Shown here: positions 1-8,663 of the stretch, in pieces
Position numbering within the stretch: position 1 is the first letter of the stretch
Layout of the letters: every line of letters begins with the position of its first letter
Source of the DNA: CAVYTF01 sp963771435
GTDB taxonomy: Bacteria > Bacteroidota > Bacteroidia > Chitinophagales > Chitinophagaceae
Reading direction: 5' to 3'
Assembly: GCA_963771435.1 (NCBI GenBank)
Contig: CAVYTF010000017.1
Coordinates: forward strand, 43,936-107,935
Length of the DNA stretch: 64,000 nt
Notes under the pieces: model-generated
What the model saw: only the letters and a program-made list of their open reading frames with translations
Databases searched by the model: none
What the model was told of the DNA's origin: nothing
Program-made: the position numbers and the translations under genes

Positions 1-1227
1 ACCGTTGTTGCTGCGCATTGCATCATAGCTTGCTTTTTTATTTTTATAGTGAACATCATAAAAAAGCAGCCAATTTCTTTCGGAAAATTATGGTTTGTTT
101 TTTTGCTTATGATAATTGCATTGGGTTTAAGGATACATATTGTTTTGCCGCTGGCTGCGATCATTGTGCCTTTTTTATTGTTGGTGAAAAGGAATGTTTT
201 TTGGGGCAAATGGATGATTGGTTTCTTAGGGGCTGCGATGGTTACAGTTTGTTCATTCTTATTACATGAAAGTGATTATGAAAATCATATTCAGAACTGG
301 CAAAGTATTAAAGGTGTTGGGAATGCAGAGATCGAATTGGGCAATTATGGATTTGATGAACAAAGAATAAATCTTGAAAAAGATATTTTTAAAAGGGCGG
401 CTTTTAATGTAATTAAAGAGGGGTATTTGTATGATGATACTTTGCTGCATGAAAAGCTGTTGCATGAAATGAAAACTGTGGCCGCTGCACCTGTAATAGG
501 TAATAAAGCCGAACTATACTGGCTTTTTACTGATGTTAAACAGTTTCTTATCTTACTTTTTATTGGCATATGGCTGGTTTCTTTTTATACAAAAGATAAA
601 AAAATAAAAGTAGTAATATTGTTGTCAAACGTGGCAGCAGTGATTGTTTCAGCTTATTTATTACTTTATATGAGATTGCCGGAAAGAATTTGGTTACCTA
701 TTTTTTTATTACTTTTTTTAATTACTTATTATCCTTTACAAGAGCTACAAATGGATAAGGTAAACAATAGAACAAAGTTGTTATGTGGCATTGCGGCAAT
801 TGGGATCTTTTTTATCCAGGGTATTAGAATTGCAACAATAAAAAAGGAGAATAAAGAAGGGATCGACAATTTTATCTGCGCTAATAAAATATTGAACAGC
901 CATCCTGATGATTTATTTGTAGAGTATAATGAAAGCTATCCTGCAAATAGTTTTCCGGCGCTGGCGTTGCCATCAAAATATCCATTTAATAATATTTTGT
1001 TTCCTTTTTTTATTAATACAGAGTTGAGGGATAATACACTTAAAAAGTTTAAGATAAAAGATGTGAGCAGTGCATTATGCTCTTCGAAAAATATTTTATT
1101 AATTGGAAAGCCTGATGAGGCGCTTGAGGATTATATTTTTCAAACTGAACATAAGCATCTGGTTTTTGCAAAAGTTTCTCCGAAAGGGAGTTGCCTGGAG
1201 TTGTATAATGTGGGGGTATGTAAATGA
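1..1227 (+). CDS. Polytopic membrane protein, 5' end outside window
   Basis: The frame is open from base 1 with no stop, so this is the 3' part (about 408 residues) of a gene beginning left of the window; the GTG at 49 is only an internal codon. Hydrophobic stretches cluster in the first 80 residues (about three segments), a soluble stretch follows, then about four more membrane segments between residues 190 and 300. The C-terminal ~110 residues are hydrophilic and probably face one side of the membrane. The layout resembles membrane glycosyltransferase-type or polymer-assembly proteins, but I see no diagnostic motif and assign no function. It runs towards the ftsZ end of the dcw cluster (convergent). 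Confidence 0.7.
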   Translation, partial: TVVAAHCIIACFFIFIVNIIKKQPISFGKLWFVFLLMIIALGLRIHIVLPLAAIIVPFLLLVKRNVFWGKWMIGFLGAAMVTVCSFLLHESDYENHIQNWQSIKGVGNAEIELGNYGFDEQRINLEKDIFKRAAFNVIKEGYLYDDTLLHEKLLHEMKTVAAAPVIGNKAELYWLFTDVKQFLILLFIGIWLVSFYTKDKKIKVVILLSNVAAVIVSAYLLLYMRLPERIWLPIFLLLFLITYYPLQELQMDKVNNRTKLLCGIAAIGIFFIQGIRIATIKKENKEGIDNFICANKILNSHPDDLFVEYNESYPANSFPALALPSKYPFNNILFPFFINTELRDNTLKKFKIKDVSSALCSSKNILLIGKPDEALEDYIFQTEHKHLVFAKVSPKGSCLELYNVGVCK

Positions 1228-1287
1228 GAGAATAGGGAAATGAGAGAATGGCAGATGTGAAACCATGTGATACTACTCAATACTGAG

Positions 1288-1579
1288 CTTATACCATCTG
1301 AAACTGGCTTGTACCATACGAAATTGAGTTTGTACCGCCCGAAACTGACCTTACACGCCTGAAACTAATCTTGGACCGCCCGAAACTGACCTTGCACCAC
1401 CCGAAACTGATCTTGCACCACCTGAAACTGACCTTGGACCGCCCGAAACTGATTTTGCACCGCCCGAAACTGACCTTGCACTGCCCGAAACTGATCTTGC
1501 ACCACCCGAAACTGACCTTGCACCGCCCTCGATTGACTTTAGACCACGCTCAATTGACTTTACACAGCGGAGGGTATGC
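1288..1579. repeat. 21-bp tandem array, about 14 units
   Basis: About 14 head-to-tail units of 21 bp (two are 20 bp) share the core GCCCGAAACTGA. Unit ends alternate between GAC and GAT, giving a partial 42-bp higher-order pattern. The last three units drift. Because 21 is a multiple of 3, frames stay open through the array on both strands and produce spurious low-complexity ORFs. There are no unique spacers, so this is not a CRISPR. The array lies in the convergent space between the membrane protein and ftsZ. Confidence 0.92.
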
Positions 1580-1643
1580 ATAAACAGCGGCCGGGGTAGC
1601 TAAACAGCGGTGGTTTTTGATGAAGTTTGAGGTTTTGCTGTTT

Positions 1644-1740
1644 CATTTTGGGAGGAAAGTTCGAATTTGAGCGCTCAACGGGTGTACAACTGTTGAACGA
1701 AGCGCCACTAAAGCCACATTTGTGCACAAAATCTGGTAGC
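1644..1740 (-). repeat. Dispersed leader element next to a 21-bp array
   Basis: Read on the minus strand, this segment contains GGCTTTAGTGGC, then CGTTCAACAGTTGTACA and a short TTGA-containing tail. The same segment, in the same order, occurs on the plus strand near 42880-42965. In both places a 21-bp tandem array follows downstream of the element. CAACAGTTG is a small palindrome inside it. No coding potential is evident. It behaves like a non-coding mobile or regulatory repeat. Confidence 0.75.
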
Positions 1741-1755
1741 TAAAAAAATTAAAAC

Positions 1756-1769
1756 GTAAAAAGTAAAAA
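1756..1769. repeat. Heptamer repeat GTAAAAA x2
   Basis: Two copies of GTAAAAA lie side by side just past the ftsZ terminator. Four-unit versions of the same heptamer occur at 23726-23753 and 25961-25988. On its own this copy is trivial; it is listed because the same heptamer recurs in three intergenic sites. Confidence 0.5.
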
Positions 1770-1778
1770 TGGACGGGC

Positions 1779-1812
1779 AAAAAAACCCCGCGTCTTTGTG
1801 GAGGGCGCGGGG
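1779..1812 (-). terminator. Rho-independent terminator of ftsZ / dcw cluster
   Basis: On the minus strand, stem CCCCGCG (complement of 1806-1812) pairs with CGCGGGG (complement of 1786-1792) across a 13-nt loop and is followed by seven T residues. It sits about 25 bases after the ftsZ stop, so it is well placed to end the whole division gene transcript. Confidence 0.85.
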
Positions 1813-1838
1813 ATGAACTAAAAGTGTGTTTGTAAGAA

Positions 1839-3743
1839 TCAATCGGGCTTTTTGCCGTCTAAAAAGGTGTTGATGGTAGAAATTTGTGTTTGCTCATTTT
1901 CATCTTTTTTTACGGTGTATTTGCTGTAAAAATTTTCAACGGAGGTGAGCGTGCTGCCAAATAACTCCATATTTCGACGCACATAGGCGGGCACGGTGTC
2001 AAATTCTCCGCCAGAATCCCCGGTGGTCATATTGAATGAAAGATTGCGCAATTTTTGTAAACGTTCGGCGGCGCGGCGGCGTTGTGTTTCATCATCATCC
2101 TGGCTCATATCTGTTGCGGAAGTGGCTGCAACGACAGGGGCGATGGGTGGCTCTTCCTTGATCACTAACTGCATTTCAGGTTCCTGTGGTTCCAGAACAG
2201 GCTGTGGTTTTTCCGTTTCTACTTCCGGTTTTTGAGTAGTTTCTTTTGTTATGCCATTGCTCTCTTTTTTTAATTCATGCATTGTAGGGATGTTATTTTC
2301 CTGCACCGGAAAAATGTTTGAATAAATATTGGAGGGCTTGCTTAAAAAACTCATGGGGGCGGGCTGTGCAATTGCAGTAGGTTTCTCAATAAGCTTCATT
2401 TCAAAAGATATATTTTCTTTTGGTTCTTCAACAAAGTTGAGCTTGAAAACCTCTTTTTCTTTGGGCTCTTCTACTATTTCGTTGGAAGGTTTTGAATTTT
2501 GGCCAAAAGAAAAAGACATTTTTTCGTTTTGAAAGGATGCGGCAAGAGGCTCCTGCGTTCTTTCTTCTGCAATTGCTGCTATAGAATTTTTTTCTTTTTC
2601 GGGTTCTACCAGTCTTGGAGCATATATGTCTACGTCGTCAAATGGCAATGGAGATTGGTTGTATTGTTTCTTTGGTGATTCTTTTTTCTCATCCCCATCA
2701 AGAGACAAAGTCAGTATAACCTTTTCTTCTTTGGGCGGCTCTTTTTTCTCAACGACAGGCGTCTGAATAAATGAATTTTTATGTTCGAAACCTGTAGCTA
2801 CTAAAGTGATGCCTATTTTTTTGCCAAGCGCAGTATTGTAGCCCATCCCTACAATTACATCAGTGCTTTCGCCTGCCTGCCTGCGGAGGTGGTTGTTAAT
2901 GATCTCAAGTTCATCCATGGTGCATTCATATTCGCCTTCTGAACTATTTATATTAATTAATATCCATTTAGCGCCGCGAATGTCATTATCATTCAGCAAA
3001 GGCGAATTGAGTGCATCTTCAATGGCACGCTGGGCGCGGTCTTCGCCTTCTACAGCAGCGCTTCCAAGAATAGCAACACCTCCATTTTTCATGACGGTGC
3101 AAACATCAGCAAAATCGACAATGATGTGGCCACGGCTGTTTATAATATCTGTGATACATTTAGCGGCGGTAGCAAGCACGTTATCTGCCTTTCCAAAAGC
3201 CTCTTTCATTTTTAAATTGCCGTACTGGATGCGCAGTTTATCATTGTTTATAACAAGGAGTGTATCTACTAATGGTTTTAACTCATTAATTCCTTCTTCT
3301 GCCTGCTGATGCCTGCGCGGACCTTCGAAACCAAATGGTGTGGTAACGATGGCGACTGTGAGAATATTAAGGTCGCGGCAAATTTTAGCAATTATAGGAG
3401 CGCCGCCAGTGCCAGTGCCGCCTCCCATGCCTGCACAGATGAAAGCCATTTTTGTGTTTACTTCAAGAATGCGTTTTATTTCATCAAGCGATTCTTCGGT
3501 GGCTTGTTTGCCCACCGCAGGATTGGCACCCGCGCCGAGGCCTTGCGTAAGGTGAGGCCCAAGCTGAATTTTATTCGGAACATCACTTTGTTCCAACGCT
3601 TTTGCATCAGTATTGCAAATAATAAAATCGACACCTGCAATATCATCAGCAAACATAAAGTTTACTGCATTGCTCCCTCCGCCGCCTATACCCATCACTT
3701 TGATGATAGACGATTTTTGCTTTGGCAAATCAAAATGAATCAT
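1839..3743 (-). CDS. ftsZ: Cell division protein FtsZ
   Basis: Tubulin-like GTPase that polymerises into the Z-ring at midcell. The N-terminal GTPase core (about residues 10-320) carries the signature GGGTGTG at residues 107-113. Length is 634 residues, much longer than the ~380-400 of E. coli FtsZ, because of an acidic, Pro/Glu/Lys-rich linker from about residue 330 to 580. A conserved tail peptide VPAYVRRN (584-591), likely the FtsA-binding site, is followed by about 43 more residues instead of ending the protein. It is the last gene of the cluster, 39 bases after ftsA, and is followed by a terminator. The identification is certain; the linker length is unusual but long linkers are common in this phylum. 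Confidence 0.98.
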   Translation of the reverse strand: MIHFDLPKQKSSIIKVMGIGGGGSNAVNFMFADDIAGVDFIICNTDAKALEQSDVPNKIQLGPHLTQGLGAGANPAVGKQATEESLDEIKRILEVNTKMAFICAGMGGGTGTGGAPIIAKICRDLNILTVAIVTTPFGFEGPRRHQQAEEGINELKPLVDTLLVINNDKLRIQYGNLKMKEAFGKADNVLATAAKCITDIINSRGHIIVDFADVCTVMKNGGVAILGSAAVEGEDRAQRAIEDALNSPLLNDNDIRGAKWILININSSEGEYECTMDELEIINNHLRRQAGESTDVIVGMGYNTALGKKIGITLVATGFEHKNSFIQTPVVEKKEPPKEEKVILTLSLDGDEKKESPKKQYNQSPLPFDDVDIYAPRLVEPEKEKNSIAAIAEERTQEPLAASFQNEKMSFSFGQNSKPSNEIVEEPKEKEVFKLNFVEEPKENISFEMKLIEKPTAIAQPAPMSFLSKPSNIYSNIFPVQENNIPTMHELKKESNGITKETTQKPEVETEKPQPVLEPQEPEMQLVIKEEPPIAPVVAATSATDMSQDDDETQRRRAAERLQKLRNLSFNMTTGDSGGEFDTVPAYVRRNMELFGSTLTSVENFYSKYTVKKDENEQTQISTINTFLDGKKPD

Positions 3744-3782
3744 GGTTAAAAATTTAATAGTGGTTAGTAAGTTAATTATGAA

Positions 3783-5155
3783 TTATTTTATTTCAAGGTC
3801 TCCGTCTTCTTTAAATAAATCAATAAGGCCTCCTTTGAATTTTTCCCAAAAACTGCTAAGGCTTTTGCGTTTTGATATATTGATAACTTCAGCCGGTACT
3901 TCATTTTTTGCAGGAACAGTTCCCTGTGTTTTTAAATTTTCAGGAACTACTACGTTTTTGAAATCATGCTCAAAATCTTTGTGTTTATTCTCATAATCGC
4001 TATATCCTTTTAATATTAGCCCAATACATGTTGAATACATTGGCTTTTTTAATTCTTCTATATGATTCGCCGCAAGATGTTCATTAGGGAAACCAATGCG
4101 CGCATTCAATTGAGTGACATATTCTGTTAACTGGATAAGATGTTTAAGCTGCGAGCCGCCACCAGTTAATATAATGCCTCCATTTAAAGCGCGGCTATCA
4201 AGGCCGACTTGTTTTAAATGATAGGTAACAAAATCAAGTATCTCGCTCATTCTTGCTTGTATGATGCTTGCAAGGTTTTTTACACTTATTTCCTTTGGAT
4301 GCATTCCTTTTAACCCAGGAATAGTTATAAATGAATTTGCTTTTGCTTCTTCACTTAACGCACTGCCAAACTGAACTTTCATTGCTTCCGCCTGACCTTT
4401 TAGAACACCTAAACCCATGCGTATATCATTGGTAATATTTTCTCCGCCAAAAGGAATGACCGCTGTATGTTTTAAAATTCCTTCATAAAAAACAGCCAGA
4501 TCGCTTGTGCCACCACCAATATCAAGAATGGCAACGCCTGCTTCCATATCCATTTCACTCATCACAGCAGCAGCGGAAGCAAGGGGTTGCAGCACGAGGT
4601 CTTTTGTTTTTAGAAGCTGCGCTCCACAGCACGATTGATGTTTCTTATAGCATTTCTATCCCCTGTAATGATATGAAAGTTCGCACCAACTTTTACACCG
4701 TTATAGCCAACAGGATCTTTGATATTTTGAAAATTATCAACATGAAAATCCTGCGGTATCACTTCAATTATCTGATCGCCTGCAGGAATAAAAGTTTTGC
4801 GCTGGTTTTCTATTAACTGGTCAATTTCGCTTCGCTGTATTTCAATTTCAGAATCCATCCTAACTATATCTCCCCGTGTTTGGAGGCTCTTGATATGATG
4901 GCCTGCAACACCGACATAGACTTCATTAATTTCCAATTCAGGATTACTTTCCCGACAATTTGTAAAGGCTTGTTGAATGGCTTTGATCGTTTGATCAATG
5001 TTGAGTACCTGGCCATGTTGTACACCATTGCTATTGGCACGGCCAAAGCCTAAAATCTCCAGTTTGCCATATTCATTTTTTCTTCCGGCAATTGCAGCAA
5101 TTTTGGTTGTACCAATGTCGAGGCCAACAATAATGGGCGCTTCATTTGGGTTCAT
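3783..5155 (-). CDS. ftsA: Cell division protein FtsA, frameshifted in this sequence
   Basis: Actin-like membrane tether of FtsZ. The N-terminal part (5155 to about 4611) has the ATPase phosphate-1 motif GLDIGTTKIAAIAG and ends prematurely after INRAVERSF. The remainder (to 3783) continues in the -1 frame with KTKDLVLQP and has the phosphate-2 motif LDIGGGTSD and the adenosine-type ILTGGGSQL. Adding one base in the TTCTAAAAAC stretch near 4610 restores a continuous ~457-residue FtsA. The C-terminus has a basic/hydrophobic helix (SSFWEKFKGGLIDLFK) suited to membrane binding. There is no slippery heptamer, so programmed frameshifting is unlikely. The gene is expected to be essential, so a sequence error is the simplest reading. 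It lies between ftsQ and ftsZ. Confidence 0.93.
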
Positions 5156-5181
5156 GATATTCTATTTTTAGTTGTGTGTAT

Positions 5182-6153
5182 TTAATTAAAATCTTTAAAG
5201 TTTAATTTTTTTGTTTTCGCTTTATTACTTCTTTTAAGAGCCCCCTTTGGATTTGCGATAATTGTTTGCCTGGGCTTTAGAGCTGTTTTTGTAATTGGCT
5301 TTTTAGCTGCTGAATCTTTTGCCATTGATACTGTAGCAGAGTTAGAAATTGTGTTGTTTAATGCAGCATTTACCGAATCTATTGCCAGCGTTGCAACCCC
5401 ACGCATTGTTGCTACTATCTGCCCGTCATATTGGACATTAATTTTTTCATATTTTTCAAAACCGGCTTTTGCCCAAACCTGCTTATAAAAACTATATAAT
5501 CTGTCAAATTTTGATTGTAGACTATCCGCATTTCCCAATTCAATAATTTGATCACCCAGAACAGGCAATATTTGAAAAGTGCGTTCAGGGGTTATGTTTA
5601 TTTGCGAAATCTGCTCTGTCCAAAATGAATCTACTGAAATAAATTGTGCGATCTTTTTTATGTCTATTAGTAATATACTATCAGGAGTTGATAAAATATT
5701 TTTGTTTGAAGTAAAAGATGTAAATACCGGTACCCTAGCAGTTTGGTCTTCACTCACCGGTAAACGCATCCCGCTGCTGTCTATATAAAATGAATTATTC
5801 TGAAGAGTAAAAACCCTTGCTAAGGGATTCCTTTCATTGATCTTTATCTGCAATAAATGGTTGTTGTCAAAGAATAGATTGGTCTGTTTTATCCACACAT
5901 TTTTTTGCAAATCTTCTTCTATTGCATTTAAATTTATTTGTGAAATTTCATTTCCTGTTAAAGCGTTGTTTTCTTTTAAAATTTGTTTTATATCATTTTC
6001 ATCGACAAAAAGATAATCATGTGCCCCAATAATTTCTATATTCACTCCTGCACAAGATTTGTTTTCTTTTTGCTTCATAGCTGCAATAAGCAACGCCACT
6101 GTTGCAAGACCCAGCATATACCAACTAATTAATATGAAGCGTTGTTTCAACAT
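5182..6153 (-). CDS. ftsQ: Cell division protein FtsQ
   Basis: Bitopic divisome protein linking early and late division proteins. A short cytoplasmic N-terminus is followed by one membrane span (about residues 8-26), a POTRA-like region (about 35-110, with NVWIKQ and the NPLARV segment) and the FtsQ/DivIB domain. The C-terminus is a Lys/Ala/Thr-rich tail. Length is 323 residues. The ATG directly abuts the murC stop codon, so the two are probably translationally coupled; ftsA follows after 26 bases. Sequence conservation in this family is low, so the call rests on topology and position as much as on sequence. Confidence 0.9.
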   Translation of the reverse strand: MLKQRFILISWYMLGLATVALLIAAMKQKENKSCAGVNIEIIGAHDYLFVDENDIKQILKENNALTGNEISQINLNAIEEDLQKNVWIKQTNLFFDNNHLLQIKINERNPLARVFTLQNNSFYIDSSGMRLPVSEDQTARVPVFTSFTSNKNILSTPDSILLIDIKKIAQFISVDSFWTEQISQINITPERTFQILPVLGDQIIELGNADSLQSKFDRLYSFYKQVWAKAGFEKYEKINVQYDGQIVATMRGVATLAIDSVNAALNNTISNSATVSMAKDSAAKKPITKTALKPRQTIIANPKGALKRSNKAKTKKLNFKDFN

Positions 6154-7515
6154 TTATTTATTCACTAAAATATTTTTTACTGGTTCTATTAATGCATCAA
6201 TGTCCCCGGCACCACACATTACAAGTAATTCGGGTTGATAAACTTTCACCCATTCTATCATTGTGTCCTTATTCAAAAGCTGTCTTTGAGGTAGTTGCAT
6301 ATTATCGATGATTAACTCACTACTGACCCCTTCTATTGGTAATTCGCGCGCAGGATAAATCGGCAGTAGAATAACTTCATCAGCCATGTCAAGGCTTTTG
6401 GCAAATTCTTTAGCCAGATCATTAGTTCTGCTGAAAAGATGTGGCTGAAAAATAACCGTACATTTTTTGTCGATGTACAAACTCCGTATACCGCTTATCA
6501 ACGCTTTTAGCTCTTCAGGATGATGCGCATAATCATCTATTAGTATATGCCTTTTGTTTTTTAAAATATACTCAAACCTTCTTTTTACTCCTTTAAAAGA
6601 CTCAACGGCAGCTTTGATTTTATCTATTCCTATATTTAAATATTTAGCTACTGTTATGGCCGCTACAGCGTTTTCAACGTTGTGCAAGCCTCCCATGTGG
6701 AATAGAATATTTTTTATACTCCAGTTTCTGCTTTCAATGTCAAATGAATAAGTGCCATTTCTTATGATAATATTTAAGGCGAAGGCATCTGCATTATTAT
6801 TGTCAAAACTGTAAGTAAAATGAACAGGCGCATTTAGTTCAGCATTTCTTTTTAAACCATACTTACTTACAAGGCAGCCATTATTCTTTATTTTTTGAGA
6901 AAAATGTATAAATGCTTTTTCAACTTCTTTGCCTGTTCCATAAATATCCAGGTGGTCAGGATCCATTGCAGTAATAACCGCAACATCCGGCGAAAGCTTT
7001 AAAAAACTTCTGTCATATTCGTCTGCTTCCACTACATAAACATTATTTTCACTGTTCCAGAAATTGGTATGATAATTTGCTGATATTCCTCCAAGAAATG
7101 CATTACAGCCAAATCCGCTATGGCGCAAAATGTGCGCGATCATTGTTGTAATGGTCGTTTTCCCATGAGTGCCTCCAACACAAATATTGAAAGAGTTTTC
7201 TGTTATGATCTGTAAGATGTCGCTGCGTTTCAACACTGCATAATTGTTGTTACGGTAATAAATAAGTTCTGAATGGCTTTCAGGGATAGCAGGCGTATAG
7301 ACTACAGTATCAGCATTTTTTGGGATCATAGAAATATTTTCTTCGTAATGGATGTCGATCCCTTCCCTTTCAAGTTCTCTTGTCAAATCGCTTTGCGCTC
7401 TGTCATATCCTGATACAATAACAACACGGCTCTTGAAATAACGCGCAAGCGCACTCATGCCAATGCCACCAATGCCTATGAAGTAAATGTTCTTTATGGT
7501 TGTTAACCTGATCAA
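6154..7515 (-). CDS. murC: UDP-N-acetylmuramate--L-alanine ligase
   Basis: Cytoplasmic Mur ligase that adds L-Ala to UDP-MurNAc. The N-terminal Rossmann motif GIGGIGMSAL (about residues 14-23) binds the UDP moiety. The ATP loop is GGTHGKTT at residues 114-121, and the C-terminal domain holds the DDYAHHPEE segment typical of MurC. Length is 453 residues, normal for the family. It overlaps murG by 4 bases (ATGA-type overlap) and abuts ftsQ, so it belongs to one tightly packed operon. Confidence 0.98.
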   Translation of the reverse strand: MIRLTTIKNIYFIGIGGIGMSALARYFKSRVVIVSGYDRAQSDLTRELEREGIDIHYEENISMIPKNADTVVYTPAIPESHSELIYYRNNNYAVLKRSDILQIITENSFNICVGGTHGKTTITTMIAHILRHSGFGCNAFLGGISANYHTNFWNSENNVYVVEADEYDRSFLKLSPDVAVITAMDPDHLDIYGTGKEVEKAFIHFSQKIKNNGCLVSKYGLKRNAELNAPVHFTYSFDNNNADAFALNIIIRNGTYSFDIESRNWSIKNILFHMGGLHNVENAVAAITVAKYLNIGIDKIKAAVESFKGVKRRFEYILKNKRHILIDDYAHHPEELKALISGIRSLYIDKKCTVIFQPHLFSRTNDLAKEFAKSLDMADEVILLPIYPARELPIEGVSSELIIDNMQLPQRQLLNKDTMIEWVKVYQPELLVMCGAGDIDALIEPVKNILVNK

Positions 7516-8651
7516 GCAATATCTTTTAAAATTTCTTTTGCAATTATTTCGTCCGCGTTTCTAACTGCTAATGCTGCAATGTTTGTTTCCATTTCTTTTT
7601 GTTTCTTTTCATCAAAGATTAAATTCGTAATGGTTTTAAATAATTTATCCTCCACTTCATTATCCTGAATCATCAACGCTGCATTCTTATCAACCAAATA
7701 TTTTGCATTCATTGTTTGATGATCTTCTGTTGCCAAAGGATAAGGAACAAAAACAACTGGCTTTTTTGAAACACATAACTCCGCAACAGTCATCGCTCCT
7801 GACCTTGATATTACTATATCTGCTGCAGAATATGCCTTATCCATATCAATAATAAATCCATTCACCCAAACATTTTTCCAAAGTTTTCCACGCTCTGTAT
7901 ATATCTCTGTATTTACCTTTCCTGTTTGCCAGATAAGTTGAATATTTAACTCAGCAAAACGAGGCAGGTTTTTCTCCATTATTTGATTGATGCTTCTTGC
8001 TCCCAGACTGCCGCCAAAAGCAAGCACTGTCTTTTTATTTTCATCTAATTCAAAAAATTTTATAGCGTCTTTTTTTGAAATAGCAGAACCTGAGATGCTT
8101 TTCCTGACTGGGTTTCCCGTAATCATTATTTTATCTTTGGGAAAAAATATTTCCATACCACTTGTGGCAACAAAAATTTTTGTTGCCTTTTTACCAAGTA
8201 AAATATTGCTCTTGCCTGCAAATGAATTGCTTTCGTGAATGAACGTTGGAATACTTTTCTGCTGTGCAAATTTTAAGATAGGAAAACTTGAATACCCTCC
8301 AACTCCAATAACAGCATCGGGGCTAAATTCATTCACTATTTTTTTAACCTGCCCGAAACTTTTAATAAGCTTAAACGGCAATAAAATATTTTTAAACAAA
8401 GAACTTCTGTTATAACCTGCAATGTCTATTCCCCTTATATTGTAGCCGGCCTGTGGCACTTTTTCCATTTCCATTTTTCCTTTGGCGCCTACAAATAAAA
8501 ATTCAGCAGAAGGCTGCAGGAGCTTTATTGCATTGGCAATCGCAATCGCAGGAAATATATGGCCGCCTGTTCCTCCTCCCGCTATAATAATACGAAGCGC
8601 CTTCACTTCTGAAAGGAAATTTGAAACAGTATTATTATCCATTTTCTTCAT
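7512..8651 (-). CDS. murG: UDP-GlcNAc:lipid I N-acetylglucosaminyltransferase
   Basis: GT28-family enzyme that converts lipid I to lipid II on the inner face of the cytoplasmic membrane. The glycine loop GGGTGGH is at residues 25-31; the second-domain motifs FGGSLGARSIN and SRSGAMTVAEL are present, as is the ATEDHQTMNA segment near the sugar-nucleotide site. Length is 379 residues. About 17 residues precede the usual start of the family core, so an internal start is possible. It lies 12 bases after ftsW and overlaps murC by 4 bases. Confidence 0.97.
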   Translation of the reverse strand: MKKMDNNTVSNFLSEVKALRIIIAGGGTGGHIFPAIAIANAIKLLQPSAEFLFVGAKGKMEMEKVPQAGYNIRGIDIAGYNRSSLFKNILLPFKLIKSFGQVKKIVNEFSPDAVIGVGGYSSFPILKFAQQKSIPTFIHESNSFAGKSNILLGKKATKIFVATSGMEIFFPKDKIMITGNPVRKSISGSAISKKDAIKFFELDENKKTVLAFGGSLGARSINQIMEKNLPRFAELNIQLIWQTGKVNTEIYTERGKLWKNVWVNGFIIDMDKAYSAADIVISRSGAMTVAELCVSKKPVVFVPYPLATEDHQTMNAKYLVDKNAALMIQDNEVEDKLFKTITNLIFDEKKQKEMETNIAALAVRNADEIIAKEILKDIA

Positions 8652-8663
8652 TACTCAAATAAT

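Noticed and set aside
1288..1579. CRISPR array
   Set aside because: Units are contiguous with no unique spacers and no cas genes are nearby.
1351..1583. ORFs on both strands inside the 21-bp array
   Set aside because: Period 21 is a multiple of 3, so frames stay open. Repetitive residues, no start context, no conserved content.
2863..3309. Long antisense frame over ftsZ
   Set aside because: Shadow of a strongly coding gene; no independent features.
4596..4630. Programmed frameshift in ftsA
   Set aside because: No slippery heptamer (only five A residues) and no evident downstream structure; other genes show the same single-base pattern.
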